DNA from: Lachnospiraceae bacterium
Lineage (GTDB): Bacteria > Bacillota > Clostridia > Lachnospirales > Lachnospiraceae
Reading direction: 5' to 3'
DNA: 33,269 nucleotides
NCBI GenBank assembly: GCA_022510605.1
Contig: JAFLTB010000028.1
Location: 1 to 33,269 of the forward strand
The notes beneath the pieces were generated by a model. It made no database searches. It was not told the DNA's origin and saw only the letters and a program-made list of their open reading frames with translations. The stretch's first letter is position 1. Each line of letters begins with the position of its first letter. Made by a program: the position numbers and the translations under genes. Shown piece after piece: positions 23,356 through 31,730 of this stretch.

Positions 23356-24291
23356 ATGAATGTGATTTTCATGGGAACTCCGGATTTTTCTGTGCCGGTA
23401 CTGCAGGGGCTTTTACAGTCCGAAAAGCATAAGGTGACGGCAGTGGTGAGCCAGCCGGATAAGGCCAGAGGGCGCAGCGGCAAGCTGGTGTTTACGCCAG
23501 TGAAGGAAGCGGCGGTGGCAGCAGAAGTGCCGGTGTATACCCCGAAGAGGGTAAAGGAGCCGGATTTTGTAAAGAGCCTGCGCCAGATTCCCTGTGATGT
23601 GATTGTGGTAGTGGCCTTTGGACAGATTCTGCCGCCGGATATACTGGAATTTCCGAAATACGGCTGTATCAATGTCCATGCCTCCCTGCTTCCCCGGTGG
23701 CGGGGAGCGGCGCCGATGCAGTGGGCGATTCTCTCCGGAGATAAAAAGACAGGGATTACCACCATGCAGATGGATGCCGGTCTGGACACCGGGGATATGC
23801 TGTTGAAAAAGGAAGTGGAGATTACCCCGGAGGAAACCGGAGAGAGCCTCCATGACAAGCTGGCGGCTCTGGGGAGCGATTTGCTCTTAGAGACTCTGGA
23901 GCAGGCGGAGCAGGGAACCCTGCAGAAAATACCCCAAAAGGAAGAGGAAAGCACCTATGCCAAAATGCTGTCAAAGGATTTGGGACGGCTGGATTTTTCC
24001 TGGGAGGCGGAGAAAATTGAGCGCTATATCCGGGGATTAAATTCCTGGCCCAGCGCTTACACCGGCCTGAGGGGAAAGACACTGAAGTTGTGGCAGGCCC
24101 AGGTGGTGGAAACAGACACGAAGGAGGTGCCGGGAACGGTGGTATCTGTGGAAAAAGACGGTTTCTCTGTGCAGACCGGAAAAGGGTGTCTGAAAATTGT
24201 TGAACTTCAGTTAGAGGGAAAGAAACGGATGAATGCCTCGGATTTTCTGAGAGGAATGCAAATAAAGGAAGGTGATGTGCTATGTATTTAG
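23356..24291 (+). CDS. fmt: Methionyl-tRNA formyltransferase
   Basis: It formylates initiator Met-tRNA using 10-formyl-tetrahydrofolate. The 311-residue enzyme starts MNVIFMGTPDFSVPVL. It has the formyl-donor/active-site block NVHASLLPRWRGAAPMQWAI, then TGITTMQMDAGLDTGDMLL, and a C-terminal OB-like tRNA-binding domain (about 205-311). The active-site Asn and His of the NVHASLLP segment are present. The ATG follows GAGGAGAGG. The end overlaps the next gene by 10 bases. Confidence 0.97.
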   Translation: MNVIFMGTPDFSVPVLQGLLQSEKHKVTAVVSQPDKARGRSGKLVFTPVKEAAVAAEVPVYTPKRVKEPDFVKSLRQIPCDVIVVVAFGQILPPDILEFPKYGCINVHASLLPRWRGAAPMQWAILSGDKKTGITTMQMDAGLDTGDMLLKKEVEITPEETGESLHDKLAALGSDLLLETLEQAEQGTLQKIPQKEEESTYAKMLSKDLGRLDFSWEAEKIERYIRGLNSWPSAYTGLRGKTLKLWQAQVVETDTKEVPGTVVSVEKDGFSVQTGKGCLKIVELQLEGKKRMNASDFLRGMQIKEGDVLCI

Positions 24292-24998
24292 GCGGTTATG
24301 GCACCGGACTATATCTGATGTGGGACCCCACCTATGTGCTGATACTGATTGGTGTGGCATTGTCTCTGATTGCGTCTGCCGGTGTGCGGCGAACCTTTTC
24401 CCGGTACAGTACGGTGAGAAGTGCCAGTGGAATTACCGGAGAGGAGACGGCCCGGAGAATCCTGTCATACGCAGGAATTACCGATGTAAAAATCCAGCAT
24501 GTATCCGGTCAGTTAAACGACCATTACAATCCTAAAACCAAGGTGGTGAACCTGTCGGATGCCGTATATGGAAATAATTCCGTGTCGGCGGTGGCAGTGG
24601 CAGCCCATGAATGCGGTCACGTGATTCAGCACGCCAAAGGCTATGCCCCCCTGTCTATACGGACCGCTTTGGTGCCGGCAGCAAATTTCGGCTCCGGGGC
24701 TTCCTGGTTTATCATTCTGGCTGGAATTTTGTTTAGTATACCACCACTGATTACCATGGGAATTGTGCTGTTCAGCCTGGCTGTGTTATTTCAGCTGGTT
24801 ACTTTGCCAGTGGAGTTTAACGCCTCAAGAAGGGCGCTGGGAATCCTGCAGGAAACAGGAATTCTTGGAAATGAAGAGGGAAGGAGTGCCCGTAAGGTAC
24901 TCCGGGCAGCAGCCCTGACCTATGTGGCAGCAGCGGCAGCCTCTATTTTACAGCTGCTCCGGCTGATAATACTTTTTGGAAGGAATCGGAACAACTAA
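24282..24998 (+). CDS. yugP: Membrane zinc metallopeptidase, YugP family
   Basis: This 238-residue integral membrane protein has an N-terminal transmembrane segment (about 16-34). A peptidase region follows with the HEXXH-type zinc motif HECGH (109-113) and a nearby VNLSDAVYGNNSVSAVAVA segment. Two or three hydrophobic helices come next (about 130-175 and 205-232). These match the neutral zinc metallopeptidase family named after Bacillus YugP; physiological substrates are not established. In many Clostridia it sits between fmt and rsmB as here. It overlaps fmt by 10 bases and its stop overlaps the rsmB start (TAATG), so translation is likely coupled. Confidence 0.9.
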   Translation: MYLGGYGTGLYLMWDPTYVLILIGVALSLIASAGVRRTFSRYSTVRSASGITGEETARRILSYAGITDVKIQHVSGQLNDHYNPKTKVVNLSDAVYGNNSVSAVAVAAHECGHVIQHAKGYAPLSIRTALVPAANFGSGASWFIILAGILFSIPPLITMGIVLFSLAVLFQLVTLPVEFNASRRALGILQETGILGNEEGRSARKVLRAAALTYVAAAAASILQLLRLIILFGRNRNN

Positions 24999-26320
24999 TG
25001 AGGGAACTGGCCTATGATATTGTGTACGGAACCATGGAGCAGGGCGGCCACAGCGATGCACTGTTTCACCGGACACTGGAAAAAAGAAGGGAGCTGTCCC
25101 CGCCACAGAAAAACTATCTGAAACGGCTGTCCTATGGAACCATTGAGCGGTGTATTGAACTGGATGCTATCCTGAACCAGTTTGCCACTACACCGGTCCA
25201 AAGGATGGAGCCGGTGGTGCGAACAGTGCTTCGGATGGCTTTGTATGACATATGGTATATGGAACAGGTGCCGGAAGCTGCCGCCTGTAATGAGGCGGTG
25301 GAACTGGTGAAGAAAAAGGGTGGAGAACGGTACGCTGGTTTTGTCAATGGACTGTTACGAAACCTTCTCCGGCAGCGGGACAAAATCCGGCCCGGGGAAG
25401 ACTGGGTTCGGTACTCCCTTCCCCGGCCGCTGATGGAGCAGCTGTCGGCCCGATATGGAAAAAAGACGGCAGGAAAAATAGGAGCGGCCTTTTTATCCCG
25501 CAGCGGCGAGACAACTCTCCATATTCACACAGGCCGGGTGGGACTGGAGGAATATAAAGAAAGATTAACCATGGCCGGTATTTCCGTCCGGCCGGGGGAA
25601 TATATGGAAGAGGCTCTGATTGTGAAAGGGCTCCCGGATGTCTCTTCCCTGCCGGGCTATGAGGAGGGACTGTTTTTTGTCCAGGATGAAAGTTCCATGC
25701 TGCCGGTATGCTGTGCTGGCATTCGACCGGGACAGCGGGTGGTGGATGTGTGCAGTGCCCCGGGGGGAAAAGCACTTCATGCCCTAATGAAGCTGCAGGG
25801 ACAGGGGCAGGTCATTGCCAGGGACGTCAGTGAACATAAAGTACAGCGTATTCGGGAAAATGTGAGCCGGATGCGATTTGAAAATACAGAATGCAGAGTA
25901 TGGGACGCCAGAAAAGAGGATAAGAGTCTGGCGGGACAGGCCGATGTGGTGTTAGCCGATGTGCCATGCTCCGGTATCGGGATTATCGGACGAAAGCCGG
26001 AGATTAAGTACCGGGCCATGGAGCAGATAGAGGAATTGGTGCCATTACAGAGGAAGATATGTGAGGCCTCGGTAAAACTTTTAAAGCCGGGCGGCGTATT
26101 TCTCTATAGTACCTGTACTATCAGTGAGAGAGAAAACGAGGAAAATGTGGCATGGATGGAGGAAAACTGCGGACTGAAACGAGACAGTCTGAATGCCTTT
26201 CTGCCGGAATCTCTGCGCAACCGGATGACAGAGAAGGGCATGCTGCAAATGCTTCCGGGCCTTCAGAAAAGCGATGGTTTTTTTGTGGCACGGATGATAA
26301 GGAATGAGGGAAATGGATAA
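24998..26320 (+). CDS. rsmB: 16S rRNA (cytosine-967-C5)-methyltransferase
   Basis: It methylates C967 of 16S rRNA using AdoMet. The 440-residue protein has an N-terminal NusB-like RNA-binding domain (about 1-130) and a C-terminal Rossmann methyltransferase (about 235-440). The latter has VVDVCSAPGGKALH for AdoMet binding. Of the two cysteines of the m5C family, Cys324 (ADVPCSG) is near the RNA adduct site and Cys373 (YSTCTIS) is the second. The FFVARMIR ending is typical. Its end overlaps the rlmN start region. Confidence 0.95.
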   Translation: MRELAYDIVYGTMEQGGHSDALFHRTLEKRRELSPPQKNYLKRLSYGTIERCIELDAILNQFATTPVQRMEPVVRTVLRMALYDIWYMEQVPEAAACNEAVELVKKKGGERYAGFVNGLLRNLLRQRDKIRPGEDWVRYSLPRPLMEQLSARYGKKTAGKIGAAFLSRSGETTLHIHTGRVGLEEYKERLTMAGISVRPGEYMEEALIVKGLPDVSSLPGYEEGLFFVQDESSMLPVCCAGIRPGQRVVDVCSAPGGKALHALMKLQGQGQVIARDVSEHKVQRIRENVSRMRFENTECRVWDARKEDKSLAGQADVVLADVPCSGIGIIGRKPEIKYRAMEQIEELVPLQRKICEASVKLLKPGGVFLYSTCTISERENEENVAWMEENCGLKRDSLNAFLPESLRNRMTEKGMLQMLPGLQKSDGFFVARMIRNEGNG

Positions 26321-27380
26321 GAACGGAGACTTGCGAAGCTGCAATCTGGAGGAACTGACAGAGGTGGCAGCAGAACTGGGGGAAAAACCTTTTCGGGGCA
26401 GACAGCTTTTTGAATGGGTACACGGAAAACAGGTACGCAGTTTTGATGAGATGACAAACCTCTCTCTGTCCTTCCGCCAGAAACTGGCAGAGAATTTCCA
26501 GGTTTCCGGCGTCAGGGAAGTGGCAAAACAGGTGTCGGCGGGAGGGGATACTGCCAAATATTTATTTGCTCTTCCGGACGGCCATGTCATAGAGAGTGTC
26601 TGGATGAAATACCGCCATGGCAACAGCGTGTGTATTTCCTCCCAGGTGGGGTGCCGGATGGGCTGTACCTTTTGCGCCTCCACTTTGACGGGGCTTGAGA
26701 GAAATCTGACGGCAGGGGAAATGCTTTCCCAGGTATATGAAATTCAGAGGGAGACCGGGGAACGTGTGTCCCATGTGATTGTTATGGGGATGGGAGAGCC
26801 TCTGGATAACTATGATAATCTGCTGAAATTTATCCGGCTGTTGTCGGAGCAAAAAGGAATCGGTATCAGCCAGCGTAACATTACGGTGTCCACCTGCGGT
26901 CTGACAGAACAGATGCGCCGGCTGATGGAGGAGCATTTGCAGATTACCCTGGCGGTGAGCCTTCATGCTCCCAATGATGCAATACGCCGGGAAACCATGC
27001 CAGTGGCAAATAAATATTCCATAGAGGAAATATTTCAGGCCTGCCGTGAATATTTTGAAACAACAGGACGGCGAATTACTTTTGAATACAGTATGATTCG
27101 CGGAATCAATGACCGGGAGGAGCATGCCAGAGAACTGGCAGAGCGCTGCAAGGGGTTGAACTGCCATATAAATTTGATTCCTCTCAACGAGGTAAAAGAG
27201 CGGAATTGCCTGCGTTCTGAGGCTTCAGATATAGAGAAATTCAAAATAATGCTTGAAAAATATGGGAGAAATGTTACTATAAGAAGAGAGATGGGGAGCG
27301 ATATTGATGCTGCCTGTGGTCAGTTGAGAAAGCAATTTCTAAATCAGACCGATAAAAAACCAGAGGAGGTCAAACTGTGA
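26313..27380 (+). CDS. rlmN: Dual-specificity 23S rRNA A2503 / tRNA A37 C2-methyltransferase (radical SAM)
   Basis: RlmN methylates C2 of adenosine 2503 in 23S rRNA, and in several species A37 of some tRNAs, by radical SAM chemistry. The protein has an N-terminal RNA-binding helical part with EKPFRGRQLFEWVHGK. The cluster-binding CxxxCxxC is Cys114/Cys118/Cys121 in QVGCRMGCTFCAS. VMGMGEPLDNYDN is a family hallmark, and the methyl-carrier cysteine is in SDIDAACGQL. I prefer ATG 26313, because AAGGA lies 9 bases upstream (26299-26303). An ATG at 26304 directly abuts that site and adds three residues. It overlaps rsmB by 8 bases and prpC by 4. Confidence 0.96.
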   Translation: MDKNGDLRSCNLEELTEVAAELGEKPFRGRQLFEWVHGKQVRSFDEMTNLSLSFRQKLAENFQVSGVREVAKQVSAGGDTAKYLFALPDGHVIESVWMKYRHGNSVCISSQVGCRMGCTFCASTLTGLERNLTAGEMLSQVYEIQRETGERVSHVIVMGMGEPLDNYDNLLKFIRLLSEQKGIGISQRNITVSTCGLTEQMRRLMEEHLQITLAVSLHAPNDAIRRETMPVANKYSIEEIFQACREYFETTGRRITFEYSMIRGINDREEHARELAERCKGLNCHINLIPLNEVKERNCLRSEASDIEKFKIMLEKYGRNVTIRREMGSDIDAACGQLRKQFLNQTDKKPEEVKL

Positions 27381-28099
27381 ATACATTTTCTATAACAGAT
27401 ACGGGACGTGTACGAACCAGCAATCAGGATTGTGTGTTTTGTGAAGAAAATGCAGTTGGAAGTTTTCCGAATCTGTTTCTTGTGGCGGATGGTATGGGCG
27501 GCCACCAGGCCGGCGATATGGCTTCGCGGATATGTGTGGAGGAAGTGGTGCGGCAGATTCAGGCCACAGACCGGAAAACGCCGGTGAGTGTACTGGAGCA
27601 GGCGATTTCTGTTGCCAACCAGAAGATTTACCAGACGGCCATACAGGATAAGGCACTGGAGGGTATGGGAACCACTTTGGTGGGAACCATGATTGAAGGG
27701 AATACCGCATATATTGTAAACATCGGTGACTCAAGGCTGTATCAGCTACGGGATACCCTGCGGCAGATTACCGTGGACCACTCCCTTGTAGAGGAGATGG
27801 TGCAGTCCGGGGAGATTCAGAAAAATGAAATGCGGACACATCCCAATAAGAATATTATAACACGCGCTCTTGGCACGGACACAGCAGTTCGTCCAGACTG
27901 TTTTGAAATCGAAGTGCAGGAAGGGGACGTGCTTTTGTTGTGTTCGGATGGCCTGTCCAATATGCTGGAAGACAACCAGATAGAGAACATAGTGAGAGAA
28001 AATGCAGAAGATTTGAAGCAGGCGGGAGAGAGTTTGGTAAGACAGGCGAATGATGCCGGTGGAAAAGATAACATCAGCGTGATTTTGATTCGACTGTAA
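27377..28099 (+). CDS. prpC: PP2C-type serine/threonine protein phosphatase
   Basis: This 240-residue metal-dependent phosphatase is the partner of the PASTA kinase encoded next. The PP2C motifs appear in order: VRTSNQD, VADGMGGHQAGD (metal-binding Asp), GMGTTLV, NIGDSRLYQ, LLCSDGLSNML and GGKDNISVIL. The start is GTG at 27377 inside the rlmN stop (GTGA), with GGAGG upstream, so translation is coupled to rlmN. The kinase gene starts 13 bases after its stop. The pair controls growth, cell-wall metabolism and germination in related species, with the phosphatase reversing phosphorylation by PrkC. Confidence 0.95.
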   Translation: MNTFSITDTGRVRTSNQDCVFCEENAVGSFPNLFLVADGMGGHQAGDMASRICVEEVVRQIQATDRKTPVSVLEQAISVANQKIYQTAIQDKALEGMGTTLVGTMIEGNTAYIVNIGDSRLYQLRDTLRQITVDHSLVEEMVQSGEIQKNEMRTHPNKNIITRALGTDTAVRPDCFEIEVQEGDVLLLCSDGLSNMLEDNQIENIVRENAEDLKQAGESLVRQANDAGGKDNISVILIRL

Positions 28100-28112
28100 A
28101 GGAGTGAGATGA

Positions 28113-30176
28113 ATGATTAATATCGGAACGATGATTGGAAACCGCTACGAAGTGGTGGAAAAAGCAGGTGCAGGAGGAATGGCAGATGTTTACCGTGCCA
28201 AAGACCATCGCCTGAACCGCTCTGTGGCAGTAAAGATATTGAAAAATGAATATAGCGAGGATACCAAATTTATAGCCAAATTCCGTCAGGAAGCCCAGGC
28301 GGTTGCCTGCCTGTCCCACCCGAATGTGGTGGGGGTGTATGACGTAGGGGAAGAGGACGGCATGCACTATATTGTTATGGAATTTGTGGACGGTATTACT
28401 CTGAAAAAATATATTGACCGCAAAGGAAAACTCTCGGTGCGGGAGGCGGTGGGTATTGGCCTGCAAATCGCCAATGGTTTAGAGGCTGCCCACAGCAATC
28501 ACATCATTCACCGGGATATTAAGCCGCAGAATATATTGATTTCCAAAGATGGGACGGCCAAGGTCACGGATTTTGGTATTGCCAAAGCAGCCAGCGCCAA
28601 TACCATCACTGCCAATGCCATGGGCTCTGTGCACTATATTTCACCAGAGCAGGCAAGAGGCGGTTTCAGCGATGAGAAAAGCGATATTTACTCGCTGGGT
28701 GTTACGATGTATGAAATGCTCAGCGGTACTCTGCCATTTTCCGGAGAGAGTGCGGTGGCGGTGGCATTGGCTCATATTCAGGAAGATGCTACGCCATTAG
28801 CAGCCATTGACGCTACCATCCCTCATGGCCTCAGCAATATTGTTGCCAAATGTATGCAGAAAAAGACAGAACTCCGGTATCCTACCTCGGCAGATTTGAT
28901 TGCAGACATGAAAATGTTTTTGCAGGATCCGGCAGGAGAGTATGGCATTATCAAGCCGTTGTATGAAAATTCCGAAACTATTTTTATCTCCAGTGGGGAT
29001 ATGGATACCTTAAAGGCGGCATCGGGGAAAATTCCTACTGAGGAGACTCCTGCTGAGGAAAATACAGAGGAGGATGAGGATGGAAACGGTGATGTGGATC
29101 CGAAACTGGAAAAGGCACTGATTATTGGAAGTATTGTGGTTGCCTTGATTATCGGCGTTATTATCATCTTCATGCTGGGTAAATTCATTGGTTTGTGGGA
29201 TAGCGGCTCAGTGGCCACAGTTACACCGACGCCTTCTGCCAGTGCGGATGTCAAGGCCAGCGATTCACCGGAGCCATCTATCTCAGATGAGCAGACTACG
29301 GTTCCATCCATTGCCGGCATGACAAAGGATGCGGCCATAGTGGAATTGGAAAACAACGATTTACAGTATAAATTTACCGAACAGGAATCCGATACCGTGA
29401 CGGAGGGCCAGGTGATTGGCACCAATCCGGCAGAGGGTTCCACCGTAGAAAAGGAAACAAAAATTGAAGTATATATCAGTTCCGGGCCGCATAAAGTCGG
29501 TGTGCCAAGTGTTATGTCCTATACGCCGGAGGATGCCCAGAGTACCCTGGAGGCGGCAGGGTTTACAGTAAAGACAGGAAGCAAGGTATACAGTGACACA
29601 GTGCAAAAGGGACTGGTAGCCTATTCGGATCCGAAGGGCGGCGCCAAAGTTTTACCAGGGGCAACCATAACCCTTTATATCAGTAAGGGACCGGAAAAAA
29701 CTACCGTGCTGGTACCGGATTTGATTGGCATGACAAAAAGCCAGGCAAAGGAGGCCTTAAAGGCCAGGGGACTGGTGCTCGGCAAGGTTACGCAGGCCAA
29801 TTCAGAAAATGTAACAAAGAACCGGGTATGTGTCCAGAGCAAAAAAGAAGGAACTGAGGTGGAAAAAGGTTCCTCTGTGGATATTACGTTAAGCCTTGGA
29901 CCGGCGGCCACCTATTCCTATTACAATAACCCGCTTACCATAGACAATCCATTTGACTATGAGACCGACCCGGCGGCTACCATCCGGATTGTGTTGAAGC
30001 AGGATGGAAAAACCTATCCGATTCGGGAGGCCCAGATGACCTACAGCGACTTTCCGCTGACCCTGGCACAGGGAGATGTGCAGGGACATAGCGCCTCTCA
30101 GGGTGAGGTCATTGTATATAAGGATGGCAGTCAGGTGGATTCCTATCCAATTACCTTCCGACAAGTAGCAGACTGA
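28113..30176 (+). CDS. prkC: PASTA-domain serine/threonine protein kinase
   Basis: This 687-residue membrane receptor kinase senses peptidoglycan fragments or lipid II. The kinase domain (about 8-270) has the glycine loop EKAGAGGMADVY, AVKIL lysine, HRDIKPQN catalytic loop, DFGIAKA activation start and SPEQARGG. An acidic linker leads to one transmembrane helix (about 334-358). Outside are three PASTA repeats (about 394-455, 460-525 and 529-595). An additional C-terminal domain of about 80 residues (606-687) is predicted to be beta-rich and is not a PASTA repeat. The ATG follows AAGGAGTGAG. It lies between prpC and rsgA, the standard Firmicute order. Its stop overlaps the rsgA start by one base. 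Confidence 0.96.
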   Translation: MINIGTMIGNRYEVVEKAGAGGMADVYRAKDHRLNRSVAVKILKNEYSEDTKFIAKFRQEAQAVACLSHPNVVGVYDVGEEDGMHYIVMEFVDGITLKKYIDRKGKLSVREAVGIGLQIANGLEAAHSNHIIHRDIKPQNILISKDGTAKVTDFGIAKAASANTITANAMGSVHYISPEQARGGFSDEKSDIYSLGVTMYEMLSGTLPFSGESAVAVALAHIQEDATPLAAIDATIPHGLSNIVAKCMQKKTELRYPTSADLIADMKMFLQDPAGEYGIIKPLYENSETIFISSGDMDTLKAASGKIPTEETPAEENTEEDEDGNGDVDPKLEKALIIGSIVVALIIGVIIIFMLGKFIGLWDSGSVATVTPTPSASADVKASDSPEPSISDEQTTVPSIAGMTKDAAIVELENNDLQYKFTEQESDTVTEGQVIGTNPAEGSTVEKETKIEVYISSGPHKVGVPSVMSYTPEDAQSTLEAAGFTVKTGSKVYSDTVQKGLVAYSDPKGGAKVLPGATITLYISKGPEKTTVLVPDLIGMTKSQAKEALKARGLVLGKVTQANSENVTKNRVCVQSKKEGTEVEKGSSVDITLSLGPAATYSYYNNPLTIDNPFDYETDPAATIRIVLKQDGKTYPIREAQMTYSDFPLTLAQGDVQGHSASQGEVIVYKDGSQVDSYPITFRQVAD

Positions 30177-31066
30177 TGAAGGGGAAAATTATTAAAGGAA
30201 TTGCAGGGTTTTATTACGTCTGGGGCGAAGATGACCGTCTGTATGAATGCAAGGCAAAGGGCAGTTTTCGCAAGGAGGGAATAAAGCCTCTGGTGGGAGA
30301 TAATGTGTCTATCCGGATTTTGGATGAGGACAGGCTTCTTGGCAGTATGGAGGAAATTCTTCCAAGAAAAAACGAATTAATCCGGCCGGCCGTGGCTAAT
30401 GCAGACCAGGCCATGGTGATTTTTGCCATGACGGAGCCGGAGCCGAATCTGAATCTGCTGGACCGGTTTCTGGTGATGATGGAATGGCAGGGTGTGGAAA
30501 CCATTATCTGCTTCAGCAAGCAGGACATGGTAAACAGAGAGGAAGAAGAGCGCCTGGCGGCAGTGTATGAAAAATGCGCCAACCGGGTGCTGATGTTCAG
30601 CAACCGGGAGCAGACCGGTATCGAAGAGGTGAAGGAATGCCTTAGAGGCAAAACCACAGTATTGGCAGGCCCTTCCGGTGTGGGAAAGTCCAGTCTCGTC
30701 AATCAGATTTACCCACAGGCTGCCTCGGAAACCGGAGCAGTCAGTGAAAAAATAGGAAGGGGCCGGCATACTACCAGACATTCAGAACTGTTTGCCATTG
30801 GGGACCAGTCCTTTCTCTTTGACACACCGGGATTTAGTTCCCTGAAACTGCCGGAGGTGCCAAAGGAAGAACTGCGGCGGTATTTTACAGAATTTTTACC
30901 CTATGAAGGAAAGTGCCGGTATCTGGGATGCTCCCACATTCATGAGCCGGGCTGTGCTATAAAGGAAAAGGGGGAAATCTGCCAGAGCCGGTATGATAAC
31001 TATGTGCAGATGTATGAGGAGCTGGCAGAGCAGGAGAAACGAAAAAACTGGAGGAATAAGAAATGA
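30176..31066 (+). CDS. rsgA: Small ribosomal subunit biogenesis GTPase RsgA
   Basis: RsgA is a circularly permuted GTPase that checks late 30S maturation. The 296-residue protein has an N-terminal OB fold (about 1-65). The permuted GTPase order then follows: a G4-type FSKQDM segment, G1 LAGPSGVGKSSLVNQI, G2 RHTTRH and G3 FDTPGFSSL. The C-terminal zinc domain is CRYLGCSHIHEPGCAIKE with the CxxC/H/C ligands. It overlaps prkC by one base (TGATG) and rpe by four. It is a known phosphorylation target of PrkC in Bacillus, which fits the neighbourhood. Confidence 0.96.
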   Translation: MKGKIIKGIAGFYYVWGEDDRLYECKAKGSFRKEGIKPLVGDNVSIRILDEDRLLGSMEEILPRKNELIRPAVANADQAMVIFAMTEPEPNLNLLDRFLVMMEWQGVETIICFSKQDMVNREEEERLAAVYEKCANRVLMFSNREQTGIEEVKECLRGKTTVLAGPSGVGKSSLVNQIYPQAASETGAVSEKIGRGRHTTRHSELFAIGDQSFLFDTPGFSSLKLPEVPKEELRRYFTEFLPYEGKCRYLGCSHIHEPGCAIKEKGEICQSRYDNYVQMYEELAEQEKRKNWRNKK

Positions 31067-31725
31067 TATACAAACTGTCACCTTCCATTCTGGCGGCGGA
31101 TGTGTCCTGCCTGGGGCAACAGTTACAGGCAGTAGAAAAAGCCGGAGCAGAGTATATCCATATTGATGTAATGGACGGTGTATTTGTGCCAAATATTTCC
31201 TTTGGGCTCCCTGTTGTCAGGGGGCTTAGGTCTCATGTAGATTCTTTTTTTGATGTGCATCTGATGATTGTGAATCCAATACAGTATGTGGAGCGGTTTG
31301 CCCAGGCCGGAGCCGACGGAATCACAGTTCACGCAGAAGCCTGTGAGGATTTGGAAAAAACCATTGATACCATCCGGGGCCTGGGAAAACAGGCGGGGGT
31401 TGCCATCAGTCCGGACACGGGAATTGAGGCGGTACTGCCAGTGCTGGAGAAGCTGTCCATGGTGCTTGTCATGACAGTACATCCCGGCTATGGCGGGCAG
31501 AAAATTATGACCGAGACCTTTGATAAGGTAAGGAAGCTGAGAAAAATTGCAGAGGAGAAAGGGCTGCCCTTGGATATAGAGGTGGACGGCGGCATCAATC
31601 CGGATAATGTGACGGAGGTTCAGCAGGCGGGAGCCAATGTCTTTGTGGCAGGAACGAAGATTTTCAGAGGCGATATAGAGGAAAATGTCAGAAACTTCAA
31701 AAGGAAGCTGAATGCGGGGGGGTAG
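31063..31725 (+). CDS. rpe: Ribulose-phosphate 3-epimerase
   Basis: It interconverts ribulose-5-phosphate and xylulose-5-phosphate in the pentose phosphate pathway. The 220-residue TIM barrel starts LSPSILAADVSCLGQQL. It has YIHIDVMDGVFVPNISFG (metal-binding His/Asp), VHLMIVNP, MTVHPGYGGQK and the phosphate-binding DIEVDGGINPDN with GTKIFRG. All catalytic residues appear intact. It overlaps rsgA by four bases. In Bacillus the next gene is thiN; here an unrelated membrane protein follows five bases later. Confidence 0.97.
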   Translation: MIYKLSPSILAADVSCLGQQLQAVEKAGAEYIHIDVMDGVFVPNISFGLPVVRGLRSHVDSFFDVHLMIVNPIQYVERFAQAGADGITVHAEACEDLEKTIDTIRGLGKQAGVAISPDTGIEAVLPVLEKLSMVLVMTVHPGYGGQKIMTETFDKVRKLRKIAEEKGLPLDIEVDGGINPDNVTEVQQAGANVFVAGTKIFRGDIEENVRNFKRKLNAGG

Positions 31726-31730
31726 GAAGA

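Noticed and set aside
22929-23954. 341-codon open frame antisense to def and fmt
   Set aside because: It spans two well-conserved genes and their intergenic hairpins, with low-complexity serine/leucine-rich translation typical of an antisense shadow.
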